Assembly (NCBI RefSeq): GCF_002188465.1
Contig: NZ_NINW01000029.1
Coordinates: forward strand, 218,913-282,912
DNA: 64,000 nucleotides
Reading direction: 5' to 3'
Source of the DNA: Pigmentiphaga sp. NML080357
Lineage (GTDB): Bacteria > Pseudomonadota > Gammaproteobacteria > Burkholderiales > Burkholderiaceae_B
The position numbers were made by a program, and so were the translations under genes. Position 1 is the stretch's first letter; every line of letters starts with the position of its first letter. This document shows positions 17,348 through 26,699 of the stretch, piece by piece. The notes beneath the pieces were generated by a model. It was not told the DNA's origin and made no database searches. It saw only the letters and a list, made by a program, of their open reading frames with translations.

Positions 17348-18630
17348 GATGGCGCTGCTTCGCGCGCGAGAGGGGCCGGGCCGAAGGCGCCCGCGGCGGC
17401 GCACGCGTCGAGGCGGTCCGCGCCGTATCCCAGCACGGCGCCCAAGACCTCGCGCGTGTGCTGCCCCACCGTGGGAGCCGGCACGGGATCGGCCAGCGGC
17501 GTGGCCGAATAGCGGATCGGCAGCGCGAGATTGGGAACCCATCCCAGCCGGTCGTGGGGGATGCGGGTCAGCAGCTTGCGTTCGCGGGCCTCGGGCGACC
17601 GCACCGCCTCGCCTACCGTACGGACCAGCCCGCACGGCACGCCGGCCACCCGCATGCGCGCCTGCCAATGCGTCCAGGGCTCCTTGGCGAAGGCCTCGTC
17701 CAGGATGGCGAACAACTCTTCGCGCCTCGCGCTGCGCGCCGCGCCGCTGGCATAGTCCGGATGCTCGGCCAGGTCCGGCCGTTCCAGTACCTGCGCCATC
17801 AGCCTCTGGAAGATCTTGTTGCTGCCGCAGTTGATGTAGAACGAGCGATCCCGGGCCCGGAAGGCGCCGGACGGGCAGGTATCCGGGCTGGTATTGCCGT
17901 GGCGGCGGGGTTCCTCGCCGCTGAACACGTGCTGCAGCGTGGCGTAGCCCGTCATCAGCACCGCGCTGTCGAACAGCGCCACTTCCACCGCCTGGCCTTG
18001 TCCGGTCCGCGCCCGGGCGAGCAGCGCGCCGAGGATGGCATTGGCCGCCATCATCGCGGTGCCGATGTCCATGACGGGCGACAGCGCGCGCACGCCCTCG
18101 CGGTCGGGATAGCCGTTCATCGACATGAAGCCGCTTTCCGCCTGGGCGATGGGGTCGAAGCCCAGCCGGTCGGCGAACGCGCCTTCGCGGCCGTAGGCCG
18201 ACACCGAGCAATACACCAGCGCCGGGTTGCCGTGCCGGCAGCTCGCGTAGTCCAGCCCCAGCCGCTCCATCACGCCGGTGGAAAAATTTTCCACGACGAC
18301 GTCGGCGGTGGCGATGAGCTCGCGCGCGATCCGCAATCCTTCCGCCGATTTCAGGTCCAGGGCCACGCTGCGCTTGTTGCGGTTGCTCCAGAGAAAGGGG
18401 GCGCCCTGGCCGATATCGGGATGCACGGGCGGATACTGGCGGAAGTCGTCGCCGCGCTGGGGCGCCTCGATCTTGATGACCTCCGCCCCCATGTCGGCCA
18501 GGATCATGGTCGCGAACGGCCCGGCGATGAAATGCGAAAAGTCGATCACCCGCATGCCCTCGAGCGCGTGGGGCGCCTGCGCGGGGCGCGGCGAGTGCGC
18601 GGGGAAATCGGCTTCCAGGTTCTGCAGCAT
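17344..18630 (-). CDS. Family III CoA transferase (CaiB/BaiF)
   Basis: A 428-residue CaiB/BaiF-family enzyme: LEGMRVIDFSHFIAGPF, then ADMGAEVIKIEAP and NRNKRSVALDLKS, all typical of formyl-CoA-type transferases. The central SAYGREGAFADRLGFDPIAQ has the Asp used to form the acyl-anhydride intermediate and lacks the GHD motif of racemases. It probably moves CoA from a donor such as succinyl-CoA to the pathway acid, the activation role played by a ligase in the neighbouring operon. It starts 37 bases after the Bug gene. Confidence 0.9.
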   Translation of the reverse strand: MLQNLEADFPAHSPRPAQAPHALEGMRVIDFSHFIAGPFATMILADMGAEVIKIEAPQRGDDFRQYPPVHPDIGQGAPFLWSNRNKRSVALDLKSAEGLRIARELIATADVVVENFSTGVMERLGLDYASCRHGNPALVYCSVSAYGREGAFADRLGFDPIAQAESGFMSMNGYPDREGVRALSPVMDIGTAMMAANAILGALLARARTGQGQAVEVALFDSAVLMTGYATLQHVFSGEEPRRHGNTSPDTCPSGAFRARDRSFYINCGSNKIFQRLMAQVLERPDLAEHPDYASGAARSARREELFAILDEAFAKEPWTHWQARMRVAGVPCGLVRTVGEAVRSPEARERKLLTRIPHDRLGWVPNLALPIRYSATPLADPVPAPTVGQHTREVLGAVLGYGADRLDACAAAGAFGPAPLAREAAPS

Positions 18631-18667
18631 GTATGGGATTCCTTGGGTACGCAGGTCGTGGCCGGCG

Positions 18668-19636
18668 TCAGTTCTGGATGTTCGCCTTCTGGACCACGGG
18701 TTTCCATTGGGCGACTTCGCTCTTGATGATGTCGGTCAACTCTTGCGGCGTGCTGCTGTGCGGCTCGATCCAGCGATCGCGGAACAGCTTGTTCACCTCG
18801 GGATTCGCCACGGCCGCCGCCACCGCGCGGTTGAGCTTCTTCACGATGTTGTCCGGCGTGCCGCGAGGCGCCAGCACCCCGAACCAGGCCACGCTCTTGA
18901 ATCCCGGCACGTCCTCGGCAATGGCGGGCAGGCCGGGGGCCACGTCGGTGCGCTTCTCGGTGCCCACGGCCAGGTAGCGGACCTTGCCCGATGCCAGCAT
19001 GGTGGCGCCGTCCAGCCCCGTCACGAACGCCGCCTGGATCTCTCCGCCGATGAAAGCCGGCAGCATGGGCGCGCCGCCGGTATAGGGCACGTGCTGCAGC
19101 TTCAGGCCCGACAGTTCGTTGAAGTATTCGCCCGTCAGGTGCGAAAGCGATCCCGCGCCCACCGAGCCGAAGTTCATCGTGTTGCCTTGCTTCTTCGCGT
19201 AGGCGATGAAGTCCTTCAGCGTCTTGGCCGGGCTGTCGGCGGGCACGGCCAGGATCATGGGCGTCAGCGCTACAGTGGAAATGGGCTGCAGGTCCGTGAA
19301 GAGGTCGTACGGGATCTTGCGGGTCAGCGCCACGATGGCGTTGGGGCCGGTGTTGCCGAATACCAGCGTGTAGCCGTCCGGCTCGGCGCGCACCACCTGG
19401 TCCGTGCCTATGGTGCCGCCGGCGCCCGGCTTGTTGATCACCACCACTTGCTGGCCCAGCGCGTCGCTCATCGGCTTTTGCAGCGCCCGCGCGAGCTGGT
19501 CGGTGGAGCCGCCCGGCGCGTACGGGACAATGATCTGGATGGGCTTGCTAGGATAGTCCGACGCCTGCGCCGCAGGGGCAAGCGATACACAGGCCGCGCC
19601 CGCCAGCAGGCGCCAATCGAGTCGATGCGGGATCAT
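18668..19636 (-). CDS. Bug/TctC-family periplasmic substrate-binding protein
   Basis: A 322-residue protein with a signal peptide (about 1-25, ending APAAQAS). The Bug pattern is clear: YPSKPIQIIVPYAPGGSTDQ, GTDQVVRAEPDGYTL, IPYDLFTDLQPIS and a late APRGTPDNIVKKL. It is expected to bind the substrate of the second operon in the periplasm. It lies between the Rieske oxygenase and the CoA transferase, which suggests that the bound compound is the acid those enzymes act on. No matching membrane transport genes are in the window. Confidence 0.92.
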   Translation of the reverse strand: MIPHRLDWRLLAGAACVSLAPAAQASDYPSKPIQIIVPYAPGGSTDQLARALQKPMSDALGQQVVVINKPGAGGTIGTDQVVRAEPDGYTLVFGNTGPNAIVALTRKIPYDLFTDLQPISTVALTPMILAVPADSPAKTLKDFIAYAKKQGNTMNFGSVGAGSLSHLTGEYFNELSGLKLQHVPYTGGAPMLPAFIGGEIQAAFVTGLDGATMLASGKVRYLAVGTEKRTDVAPGLPAIAEDVPGFKSVAWFGVLAPRGTPDNIVKKLNRAVAAAVANPEVNKLFRDRWIEPHSSTPQELTDIIKSEVAQWKPVVQKANIQN

Positions 19637-19699
19637 GATTCGTCTCCTTGGCGCGGATCGCCCGCCGGGCCCCGCGCTCGTTGTGGATGAGCGGGATTG

Positions 19700-21016
19700 C
19701 TAAGGGATGTAGCCGAAGTCCTGGCCCAGGCGGGCCTTCATCAACTCACGGCCCGCTTCCATCCAGTCCCCGCCCCGCGGCAGGGTGACCGAGATGGCGC
19801 GGACCATGAAGAGGTCCGGAGCGTGGACCGACGCGGGGCGCGCCTGCTCGGCGGCCAGCCGCTTCAAGGCTTCCAGCAGGAAGCGACGCGTGCGGGCGAT
19901 GCCGGTATCGGTGGTGCCCAGGTGTTCCCGGGTGCGGTCGTAGATGGCCGCGACGCCCGATTGGCAAGCCGCGTCCTGCACCCATAGCCCCGGCAGGCCG
20001 GCCTTGTACTTCTCTACTTGCGACTGATAGTCGAACTGGTAGGCGTTGCCGCGATTGAACTTGCTCCAGTAGGTGTGATAGGGCACGGTCACGGCGCGGC
20101 GCTCGAAGGAGTGCTCGGAGGCATGGCCCGTTTCGCGGCCCTTGTAGCCCTCCTTGAAGACCTTGCGGCTTTTCTCGTAGAAGGTTTGCGTGGGGTGGTA
20201 CGAGAACATCAGGCAGAGCGTGTGCTCGTCGTCGATCGGCACCCATGCGTGTCCGCTCAGCTCGGGGTACTGCGACTGCGGCGGCACCAGGGTCCAGAAC
20301 GGCATCAGGAACTGGTTGACCCGCACGTAATTCCTGTCTCCGTCCACCTTGCGCCGCGCGGCGATGCTGATGCCCGCATCGTGCTGCTGGCATTCGAAGG
20401 TGGGCATCAGGTCTTGCGCCTGGCGCCATTGGTTCACGGTGCCCCCATCCACCCGGCCGTGCAGGATGGCCGCATGGGCGGAATCGATCTCGCCTTCCAG
20501 CGCCTGCAGCCAGTTGCACTCCTGCACGCGCAGGGTCACCACCGACTGGTTTTCGGGCACGAGGTTCCATTCCAGGCCGGGCAGGGGCGGCGGGTCGTCG
20601 GCATCGGGCCCCATGTAGGTCCACAGCACGCCATGGCGTTCACGCACCGGGTACGACTTGATCCGCATGCGCGACGGCATGGCGGATCCGGCGGGCTCGG
20701 CCGGCATCTCCAGGCATTGCCCGTCCACGCCGAACTTCCATCCGTGGTAGATGCAGCGCAGGCCGTTTTCCTCGTTGCGCCCGAATGCCATCTGCGCGCC
20801 CCGGTGGGGACAGGCGTGGTCCACCAGTCCCACGCGGCCGCTGCTGTCCCGGAAAGCCACCAGGTCTTCGCCCAGCAGGCGGACCCGGTAGGGCTGGCCG
20901 TCCGCCTTCACGTTGCTGGAAGCGAGGAAGGGAATCCAGTACAGCCGCATCAGATTGCCCATTTCCGTGCCGGGGCCTACCCGGACCAGGCGCTCGTTAT
21001 CCTCGTGCGACAACAT
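19700..21016 (-). CDS. Rieske non-heme iron oxygenase, phthalate 4,5-dioxygenase-like
   Basis: The start is the ATG at 21016 (438 residues), because it follows an AGGAG site by eight bases and opens with MLSHEDNERL, as phthalate dioxygenase-type enzymes do. The Rieske ligands are Cys69-x-His71 and Cys88-x2-His91. The mononuclear iron ligands lie in IDSAHAAILH around residues 175-185. The protein is intact, unlike the remnant at 2242. It hydroxylates or demethylates an aromatic or related substrate using an external reductase that is not encoded nearby. It is the first gene of the operon, with a GntR-type site 20 bases before the start. Confidence 0.92.
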   Translation of the reverse strand: MLSHEDNERLVRVGPGTEMGNLMRLYWIPFLASSNVKADGQPYRVRLLGEDLVAFRDSSGRVGLVDHACPHRGAQMAFGRNEENGLRCIYHGWKFGVDGQCLEMPAEPAGSAMPSRMRIKSYPVRERHGVLWTYMGPDADDPPPLPGLEWNLVPENQSVVTLRVQECNWLQALEGEIDSAHAAILHGRVDGGTVNQWRQAQDLMPTFECQQHDAGISIAARRKVDGDRNYVRVNQFLMPFWTLVPPQSQYPELSGHAWVPIDDEHTLCLMFSYHPTQTFYEKSRKVFKEGYKGRETGHASEHSFERRAVTVPYHTYWSKFNRGNAYQFDYQSQVEKYKAGLPGLWVQDAACQSGVAAIYDRTREHLGTTDTGIARTRRFLLEALKRLAAEQARPASVHAPDLFMVRAISVTLPRGGDWMEAGRELMKARLGQDFGYIP

Positions 21017-21035
21017 GCCTTGTCTCCTGAAAGTT

Positions 21036-21046
21036 TGGTTCAACCA
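21036..21046. promoter_or_regulatory. GntR/FadR-subfamily operator
   Basis: TGGTTCAACCA is a perfect 11-bp palindrome that fits the TNGTNNNACNA consensus of FadR-type GntR regulators. It lies 20 bp upstream of the Rieske start codon, where binding would block transcription. The regulator gene is at 21342-22085. Confidence 0.6.
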
Positions 21047-21341
21047 TTCAAGCAATCTACCAGAGATCCAAGGCCGATGTCCAGGGGGAAGGTGTCGGGA
21101 GAATCCCCAGCCGACGGGAGGCGCGCGAAGCCAGGGCTGTGCGGCCGGCGCCGTCGGCGCCAGGCTGCACGAGCCCGCCAGGCCGCCATGGTCATGGATG
21201 AGCAGGAAAGGGGAGCGAATCGGCTAGCAGCCGGAATCCGGAGGGAGGGGGCGTTGCGGAGAAGGAGGGTGCCGGAAAGCGCCCGCCCGGTGCCTGTTCA
21301 CAGCGAGGGCGTTCGTGCGGGCATGTCTGCGGCGGAGGGTA
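21047..21341. other. Intergenic region between gntR and the Rieske operon
   Basis: About 295 bases without a convincing gene. It must hold the promoter of the minus-strand Rieske operon and the end of the gntR transcript. No clear -35/-10 pair or terminator stem stood out. Confidence 0.5.
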
Positions 21342-22085
21342 TCAGCGGCCGGGTTTCTCCCGCTCGGCCCATTGGTCCAGGTAGCGCGTCTGCAGCCGCT
21401 TCAGGTAGCTCGTCATTTCCTTCACCGCGGCATCCGCATCGCGCTTGCGCAAGTGCTTCATCAAGCGGTCCCGCGCCGGTTCGGTGAACGCGTTCTCGCT
21501 CGGCCCGATGCGTTCGATGAACAAGCCCATCACTTCCATCACGCCCGCCATGGTGCCTTCGATGATGGGATTGCGCGTGGCCCGGGCCAGGATCAGGTGG
21601 AATTCCCGGTGCAGCTTCTGCCGGATGTCGAAGCGGTCCTCGGCAATGGCGCGGCGCGCGGCCTGGATGTTCTCGTCCAGCGCCTTCAGGTCTTCCTCGG
21701 TGGCCCGCTCGCACGCCACCCGCACCACGATCTCGCTCAGCCAGATCCGCGCCTCGGTCAACTGCTGCGGAGAAATCGCGCCCAGGTGATAGAGATTGCT
21801 CAAGCCGTCGACGATGGCATCCGAGCTGCCATGAAGAATATAGGCGCCGCCGGTGGCGCCCTTGCGCATCTCCAGGATGCCCGCGCGTTCGAGCGTACGC
21901 AGCGCTTCGCGCAAGGTATTGCGGCTCACGTTCAGCCGCGCGGCCAGTTCGCGTTCGGAAGGCAGGCGGTCGCCCGGCTTGAGCCGGCCCTGCGCGACCA
22001 TGTCGCGTATCTGTGTTTCGATCTCGTCGACGGCGCGGGGCGCGGCGATGGCGGCGAACTCGACCGCGGCGGTGGGAGATTTCAT
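21342..22085 (-). CDS. GntR-family transcriptional regulator (FadR/FCD subfamily)
   Basis: A 247-residue protein with an N-terminal winged helix (IRDMVAQGRLKPGDRLPSER, then LAARLNVSRNTLREAL). An all-helical FCD effector domain follows (about 95-235), with the metal-binding Asp/His pattern in EARIWLSEIVV and RQKLHREFHLILARA. Such regulators usually respond to organic acids or acyl-CoA. The TGGTTCAACCA palindrome before the Rieske operon is the predicted target. The gene points the same way as that operon and is separated from it by about 325 bases. Confidence 0.9.
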   Translation of the reverse strand: MKSPTAAVEFAAIAAPRAVDEIETQIRDMVAQGRLKPGDRLPSERELAARLNVSRNTLREALRTLERAGILEMRKGATGGAYILHGSSDAIVDGLSNLYHLGAISPQQLTEARIWLSEIVVRVACERATEEDLKALDENIQAARRAIAEDRFDIRQKLHREFHLILARATRNPIIEGTMAGVMEVMGLFIERIGPSENAFTEPARDRLMKHLRKRDADAAVKEMTSYLKRLQTRYLDQWAEREKPGR

Positions 22086-22126
22086 GAAGAAAGGGATTGG
22101 GTCAGTGGCCCAAGCATTCTACCTGC

Positions 22127-22939
22127 TCATCCCGCAGGCATCGCCTGCAGGCTGTCCACGAAATGCTCCGGCACCGCGTGTTCCAGGCTGAACGCGTGCA
22201 GCCCGCGCGCAACCGGGCTGCGCCACCCATAGGGGAAGCGCGCGGTGGGCCCGAGGGCGGTAAGCACGCCCCAGAAGCGGCGGTCCGCGTCGAACAGGGG
22301 AGTCGAGATCGCGCTGACCCGATGCAGGTAATTGCGGCCCCTGGCCAGGCGCCGCTTTCGGACCTCGGCCACGAGTTCCTGCAGGCTCCAGCGATTCAGC
22401 TGCGGGCCGACTTCGGCGCGCCGGCGCGGCCATTCCCGTTCGAGCAGGGGCCGCACTTCGGCCTGCGGCGCGAAGGCGAGGCAGACGTGTCCCGAGGCCG
22501 TGCTCAGCAGCGGCAGTACCGCGCCCAGCCGGTAGGTCAGCGCCAGCGTATCGGGGCTGTCCTTGACCCACACCGCGTGCGGGCCGCTGCCGGTCCAGCG
22601 CAGGATGCTGAGCGTCTCGCGCAATCCCCCGTGCAGCTGCTGCAGCGCCGCCACGAACTCGGCCGACTGCCGGGTGTAGTGCCCCGCCGCGGCATGGCGC
22701 GCGGCCAGCAGGGCCGGCCCCGGCGTGACCAGGTGCGTGCGCAGGTCGCGGTGCAGCAGCCGCGCCGCCGTCAGCGAATTCAGGTAGCGGTGCGCCAGGC
22801 CGGGATCGAGCGCCAGCGCGCCCGCGATCTCGCTCAGCGAGAGCCCCTGCGGATGCGCGCAGACCTCGGCCAGGATGGCGGCCGCCTTCTCCACGGCGCC
22901 GATGGTGCGCCGCGCGGGGGCATGCGAGTTTTTGACCAT
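22127..22939 (-). CDS. IclR-family transcriptional regulator
   Basis: The ATG at 22939 gives 270 residues. An N-terminal winged helix (GAVEKAAAILAEVCAHPQGL then SLSEIAGALALDPGLAHRYL) precedes an effector domain from about residue 90 (GGLRETLSILRW...). The gene is divergent from the hydrolase-Bug-racemase-amidohydrolase set, with 111 bases between starts, so it is the likely local regulator of that set. It lies 41 bases upstream of gntR on the same strand, and the two could be cotranscribed. Confidence 0.85.
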   Translation of the reverse strand: MVKNSHAPARRTIGAVEKAAAILAEVCAHPQGLSLSEIAGALALDPGLAHRYLNSLTAARLLHRDLRTHLVTPGPALLAARHAAAGHYTRQSAEFVAALQQLHGGLRETLSILRWTGSGPHAVWVKDSPDTLALTYRLGAVLPLLSTASGHVCLAFAPQAEVRPLLEREWPRRRAEVGPQLNRWSLQELVAEVRKRRLARGRNYLHRVSAISTPLFDADRRFWGVLTALGPTARFPYGWRSPVARGLHAFSLEHAVPEHFVDSLQAMPAG

Positions 22940-23050
22940 GGTGCAAATTATGGCAAGAGTTCCGCTTGGCTGTCGAAGCCGCGTTGCGGCCGTCCAATAC
23001 TTTTTTCGCTCCGGCAGGCAATCCGCCCGATGCCGGCGAGGGAGACGGAA

Positions 23051-24946
23051 ATGGTGAACGAGGAACGCGCTTTCGATCCTGCGCGGCGACGCGTGGTCAA
23101 ACTTGCCGCGGCCGTGCCGGCGCTCTGGCTGGCGGGCTGTGGCGGCGGCGACGGCAATGACGACGGCGATGGCGGCGACGGCGACCGCGAGGTGCGCCGC
23201 CTGTCCAGCTTCTACCTCGAGACACGGGACGGCACGCGCATCGCGGCGGACCTGTGGCTGCCGGACGCCGCGCGCACGGCGCGCATCGGCACGGTGGTCA
23301 TGCTCACGCGCTACGTGCGTTCCACCGGACCCGGCTCGCCCCGGCCCGAGGACGATCCGAACTACGCCTATGCGCAGCGCTTCCTCGAGGCCGGACTGGC
23401 GTGGATGTATGTCGATGCGCGCGGCACCGGCGCCTCTTTCGGAGCCCGCGGCGGCGAGCAGACGCCGGCCGAAATCGAGGACTTCGGCGACATCTTCGAC
23501 TGGATCGCGGCGCAGCCCTGGTCGAACGGCCGCTGCGCCACCACCGGCGTTTCCTATCCTGGCGGCAATGCCGAGCTCGCGGTGCGGCTGGGCAATCCCC
23601 ATCTCGTCGCGGCCGCGCCCATGTTCAGCTACTACGACGTCTATGAGCATCTGTCCATGCCGGGCGGCCTGTATTCGCGCGGCTTCATGGACCTGTGGCG
23701 CGACTACGTGGCGGCGCTGGACCGGGTCGACGGCGCGATCTGCAAGCTGGGGGAAAGCATGGGCGTGTCCGATTGCGATGCCTTCGCCGAATCCTTCCCG
23801 CCGGTCAAGCCGGTGGATGGCCCGGAAGGCGCCGCGCTGCTCGCCGCCGCCCAGCGCGAGCACCAGGGCAACGTCAGCTTTCCCGGCACGGTCGATGCGC
23901 GCGGCCTGCTATTCCGCGACGACGCGCTGGGCGAGGTCGCGTGGCGCAACATGTCGTCGCGCACGTACCTGGATGCCCTGCAGGCGCGGAACGTGCCCTA
24001 CCACGTGCGCGCCTCGTGGCTGGACGGCGGGTCGGCCGATGGCGCGCTGGCCCGTTTCGTGACGCAGCGCAATCCGCAGGACGTGTACATCGGCGCGACC
24101 AGCCATGGCGGCGACTACGGCAGCGACCCCTTCGGCGCCGCCGATGCGCCGCCCGATCCGCCGGCGCAGGAACAAGACCGCCTGCTGATGGCGTTCTTCC
24201 AGCGCCATCTGGCCACCGACGCGGCGGCGCCCGAGCCGGCCAGGCGGCTGCATTACGTGACACTGGGCGAACCGGGCGTGTGGCGCAGCACCGAGACCTG
24301 GCCGCCCGCGGGCGGCACGCCGACGCGACTGCACCTGGGAAGCGGCGCGGTCCTGTCGCCCGATGCGCCCGCCGATGCCGCCGATACGGTCGTCGTGCAG
24401 GATCCCGACGCCAATACCGGCACCCGCGCGCGGTGGGATACGGTGGGCAACGGCGAACGCGTCCGCGTGGACCGCTCGGGTTCGAGCGGGCTGACCCGCT
24501 TCGTCAGCGCGCCCTTCGCGGCCGACGGCCGCATCACGGGCCACCTGCAATTGCAGCTCGAACTGACCGCCGGCCGCGGCGACGGCACGCTGATCGCCTA
24601 CCTCGAGGCCATCGATCCGCAAGGCGGCGTCACCTACGTCACCGAAGGCAACCTGCGGCTGATCCACCGCCGCCGCGCCGCGGCCGAGCCGCCCGGCCGG
24701 CCGCTGCGCATCCCGCGCAGCTTCGCGCGGGCCGACGCCTTGCCGCCGGTGCCGGGCGAGCGTTTCACCTTGCAGCTCGACCTGCTGCCCACCTCGGTGC
24801 GCATACCCGCCGGCCACCGGCTGGCGCTCTGCCTGGCCGACCGCGACACCACGCATTTCGACGACTACGCCGGCGCCGACGCGCCGCCGCTGGTGGTGCA
24901 CACCGGCGGCGCCGCGGGCTCATGGCTCGACTTCCTGCTCTATTGA
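23051..24946 (+). CDS. CocE/NonD-family alpha/beta hydrolase, predicted Tat lipoprotein
   Basis: The start at 23051 follows a GGGAGAC site; 631 residues is normal for CocE/NonD peptidases. The N terminus carries an RRR motif, a short hydrophobic stretch and a lipobox LAGC with Cys30, which predict export and lipid anchoring, possibly by the Tat route. The catalytic Ser is near residue 168 in TTGVSYPGGNA. A His in ATSHGGDYG (about residue 355) could complete the triad. The C-terminal half is the jelly-roll X-Pro dipeptidase-type domain. The family cleaves esters or amides, such as cocaine or acylated amino acids. It heads an operon whose other products suggest uptake and use of the cleavage product. 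Confidence 0.87.
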   Translation: MVNEERAFDPARRRVVKLAAAVPALWLAGCGGGDGNDDGDGGDGDREVRRLSSFYLETRDGTRIAADLWLPDAARTARIGTVVMLTRYVRSTGPGSPRPEDDPNYAYAQRFLEAGLAWMYVDARGTGASFGARGGEQTPAEIEDFGDIFDWIAAQPWSNGRCATTGVSYPGGNAELAVRLGNPHLVAAAPMFSYYDVYEHLSMPGGLYSRGFMDLWRDYVAALDRVDGAICKLGESMGVSDCDAFAESFPPVKPVDGPEGAALLAAAQREHQGNVSFPGTVDARGLLFRDDALGEVAWRNMSSRTYLDALQARNVPYHVRASWLDGGSADGALARFVTQRNPQDVYIGATSHGGDYGSDPFGAADAPPDPPAQEQDRLLMAFFQRHLATDAAAPEPARRLHYVTLGEPGVWRSTETWPPAGGTPTRLHLGSGAVLSPDAPADAADTVVVQDPDANTGTRARWDTVGNGERVRVDRSGSSGLTRFVSAPFAADGRITGHLQLQLELTAGRGDGTLIAYLEAIDPQGGVTYVTEGNLRLIHRRRAAAEPPGRPLRIPRSFARADALPPVPGERFTLQLDLLPTSVRIPAGHRLALCLADRDTTHFDDYAGADAPPLVVHTGGAAGSWLDFLLY

Positions 24947-24948
24947 CC

Positions 24949-25947
24949 ATGTCCACCCTGCCTGGAAACCCCATCATGCGTTCCCTACGTCTGCTTCTTG
25001 CGCTGGCCGCGTTCGCCTGCGCGCCGGCCGCCTTCGCCCAGGCCTATCCGTCCAAGCCGGTGCGCATCATCGTGCCTTATCCCGCCGGCGGCCCGGTGGA
25101 TGCGCTCGCCCGGCGGCTGGCCGAATCGCTGCGCACCCAGACCGGACAGCCCTTCCTGGTCGACAACCGCGGCGGCGCCAGCGGCAGCCTGGGCGCCGAC
25201 GCGGTCGCCAAGGCCGCGCCCGACGGCCATACCCTGCTGTTGACCATTCCCGATCCGCTGATCAACGCGGCCTCCACGCTGCGCCAGCTGCCTTACGATC
25301 CGCACAAGGATTTCGCCTTCATCACCCAGGTCGCCACGACCGGCGTGGTGCTGATGGCCAATCCCGACCTCAAGGCCCGTTCCCTGTCCGACCTGGAGCG
25401 CGCCGGCCGCGCGCACGCCTCGGGCCTGTCGTTCGGATCCTGGGGGCCGGGTTCACTGCCGCACGTCATCGGCCAGGCCATGGTGCAGAAAAGCGGCGTG
25501 AACTTCGTGCACGTTCCCTATCGCGGCGCGGCGCCGGCGCTGCAGGACCTGCTGGGCCGCCAGATCGGGTTCGCCTTCGGGCCGGCGAACCTCGCCGCCC
25601 AATATGCCCAGAAAGGGCAGGTGAGCGTGATCGCCGTGACCGGCAAGCGCCGCTCGTCGCTGCTGCCCGAGGTGCCCACCTTCGCCGAACAGGGATACGG
25701 CACGCCACCCTTCCTGCTCACCGCCTGGATGGGCCTGCTGGCCCCCGCCGGCACGCCCGCGGCGATCATCGACACCCTGCATCGCCAGGTCGGCGCGGCG
25801 CTGAAGGATCCCGGCTTCCTGGGCTTTCTGGCTTCGCTGGGCGCCGAACCCGTGGGCAGCACCGCGGCGCAGTTCAGGCAGGACTTCGAACGCGAGTTCC
25901 CGCTGGTCAACCAGCTCATCCAGAGCACGGGGCTGACGCCCGAATGA
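24949..25947 (+). CDS. Bug/TctC-family periplasmic substrate-binding protein
   Basis: A 332-residue protein starting two bases after the hydrolase stop; an in-frame ATG at 24976 is an equally possible start and would give a more typical signal peptide. Signal peptide cleavage is expected after AAFA. The Bug motifs are YPSKPVRIIVPYPAGGPVDA, GADAVAKAAPDGHTL, LPYDPHKDFAFI and a late APAGTPAAIIDTL. It probably binds the acid released by the surface hydrolase. This is the third Bug gene in 20 kb, each tied to a different catabolic set. Confidence 0.92.
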   Translation: MSTLPGNPIMRSLRLLLALAAFACAPAAFAQAYPSKPVRIIVPYPAGGPVDALARRLAESLRTQTGQPFLVDNRGGASGSLGADAVAKAAPDGHTLLLTIPDPLINAASTLRQLPYDPHKDFAFITQVATTGVVLMANPDLKARSLSDLERAGRAHASGLSFGSWGPGSLPHVIGQAMVQKSGVNFVHVPYRGAAPALQDLLGRQIGFAFGPANLAAQYAQKGQVSVIAVTGKRRSSLLPEVPTFAEQGYGTPPFLLTAWMGLLAPAGTPAAIIDTLHRQVGAALKDPGFLGFLASLGAEPVGSTAAQFRQDFEREFPLVNQLIQSTGLTPE

Positions 25948-26699
25948 CGCGAGCATCCTCCTGCGCCCGGGCGCCCCGCCGCATCGGCCTCATCGGCGGC
26001 ATAGGCTGGCCCTCCACGCGCGACTATTACGAACGATTGAACCGCCTCGTCGGCGAACGGCGAGGCGGCCTGGCCAGCGCCGACCTGGCGCTGCGCTCGC
26101 TCGATTTCGCCCAGGTCTACGCCGCGGCCGATACGCCGGGCCGCGTCGAAGCCATCATGCGGCAGGCGGCCGACGACTTGCATGCCGCCGGCGCGCGGGT
26201 GCTGGGCGTCTGCTCCAACACCGGCCATCTGTTCTGCGGCGAGCTGCGCGCATCCACCGCCATGCGCTTCGTGCCCGTGGACGCCGCGCTGGCCGACCAT
26301 CTGCGCACCCATGGCGTGACCGACGCATGGCTGCTCGGCGTGCGGCGCACCCTCGTGCATCCCATGTTCCACGACACATTGAACGCGGCCGGCATCCGCA
26401 CCCGCATTCCCTCCGAACCGGTCATGCAGCGCCTGGACGAAGCCATCTTCGGCGAGCTCGAACGCGGCGAGGCCGGCCCCCGCACCCTGGCCGTGCTCGA
26501 CGAGATCGAAGCCGCATTCCGGGCCGAAGGCGCGCGCGACGTGGTGCTTGCCTGCACCGAACTGCCGCTCGCCATCGCGCGCCGCCCGCTGCCCTTCCGG
26601 CTGTGGGACACCGTACCGATTCACTGCGAAGCCCTGCTCGCCGCGGCAGAGGCCGATCCACCACAGGACGACGACGAGCCATGCAGCAGGCCGACCTGA
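25944..26699 (+). CDS. Aspartate/glutamate racemase-family protein
   Basis: A 251-residue protein of the Asp/Glu racemase superfamily. IGLIGGIGWPSTRDYYERLN opens the first domain. The two catalytic-type Cys are in GVCSNTGHLF (about residue 88) and LACTELPLAIA (about residue 196). It may racemise an acidic or N-carbamoyl/N-acyl amino acid. It overlaps the Bug stop (ATGA) and the following amidohydrolase start by 19 bases, so all four genes of this set should be one transcript. Confidence 0.85.
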   Translation: MTRASSCARAPRRIGLIGGIGWPSTRDYYERLNRLVGERRGGLASADLALRSLDFAQVYAAADTPGRVEAIMRQAADDLHAAGARVLGVCSNTGHLFCGELRASTAMRFVPVDAALADHLRTHGVTDAWLLGVRRTLVHPMFHDTLNAAGIRTRIPSEPVMQRLDEAIFGELERGEAGPRTLAVLDEIEAAFRAEGARDVVLACTELPLAIARRPLPFRLWDTVPIHCEALLAAAEADPPQDDDEPCSRPT

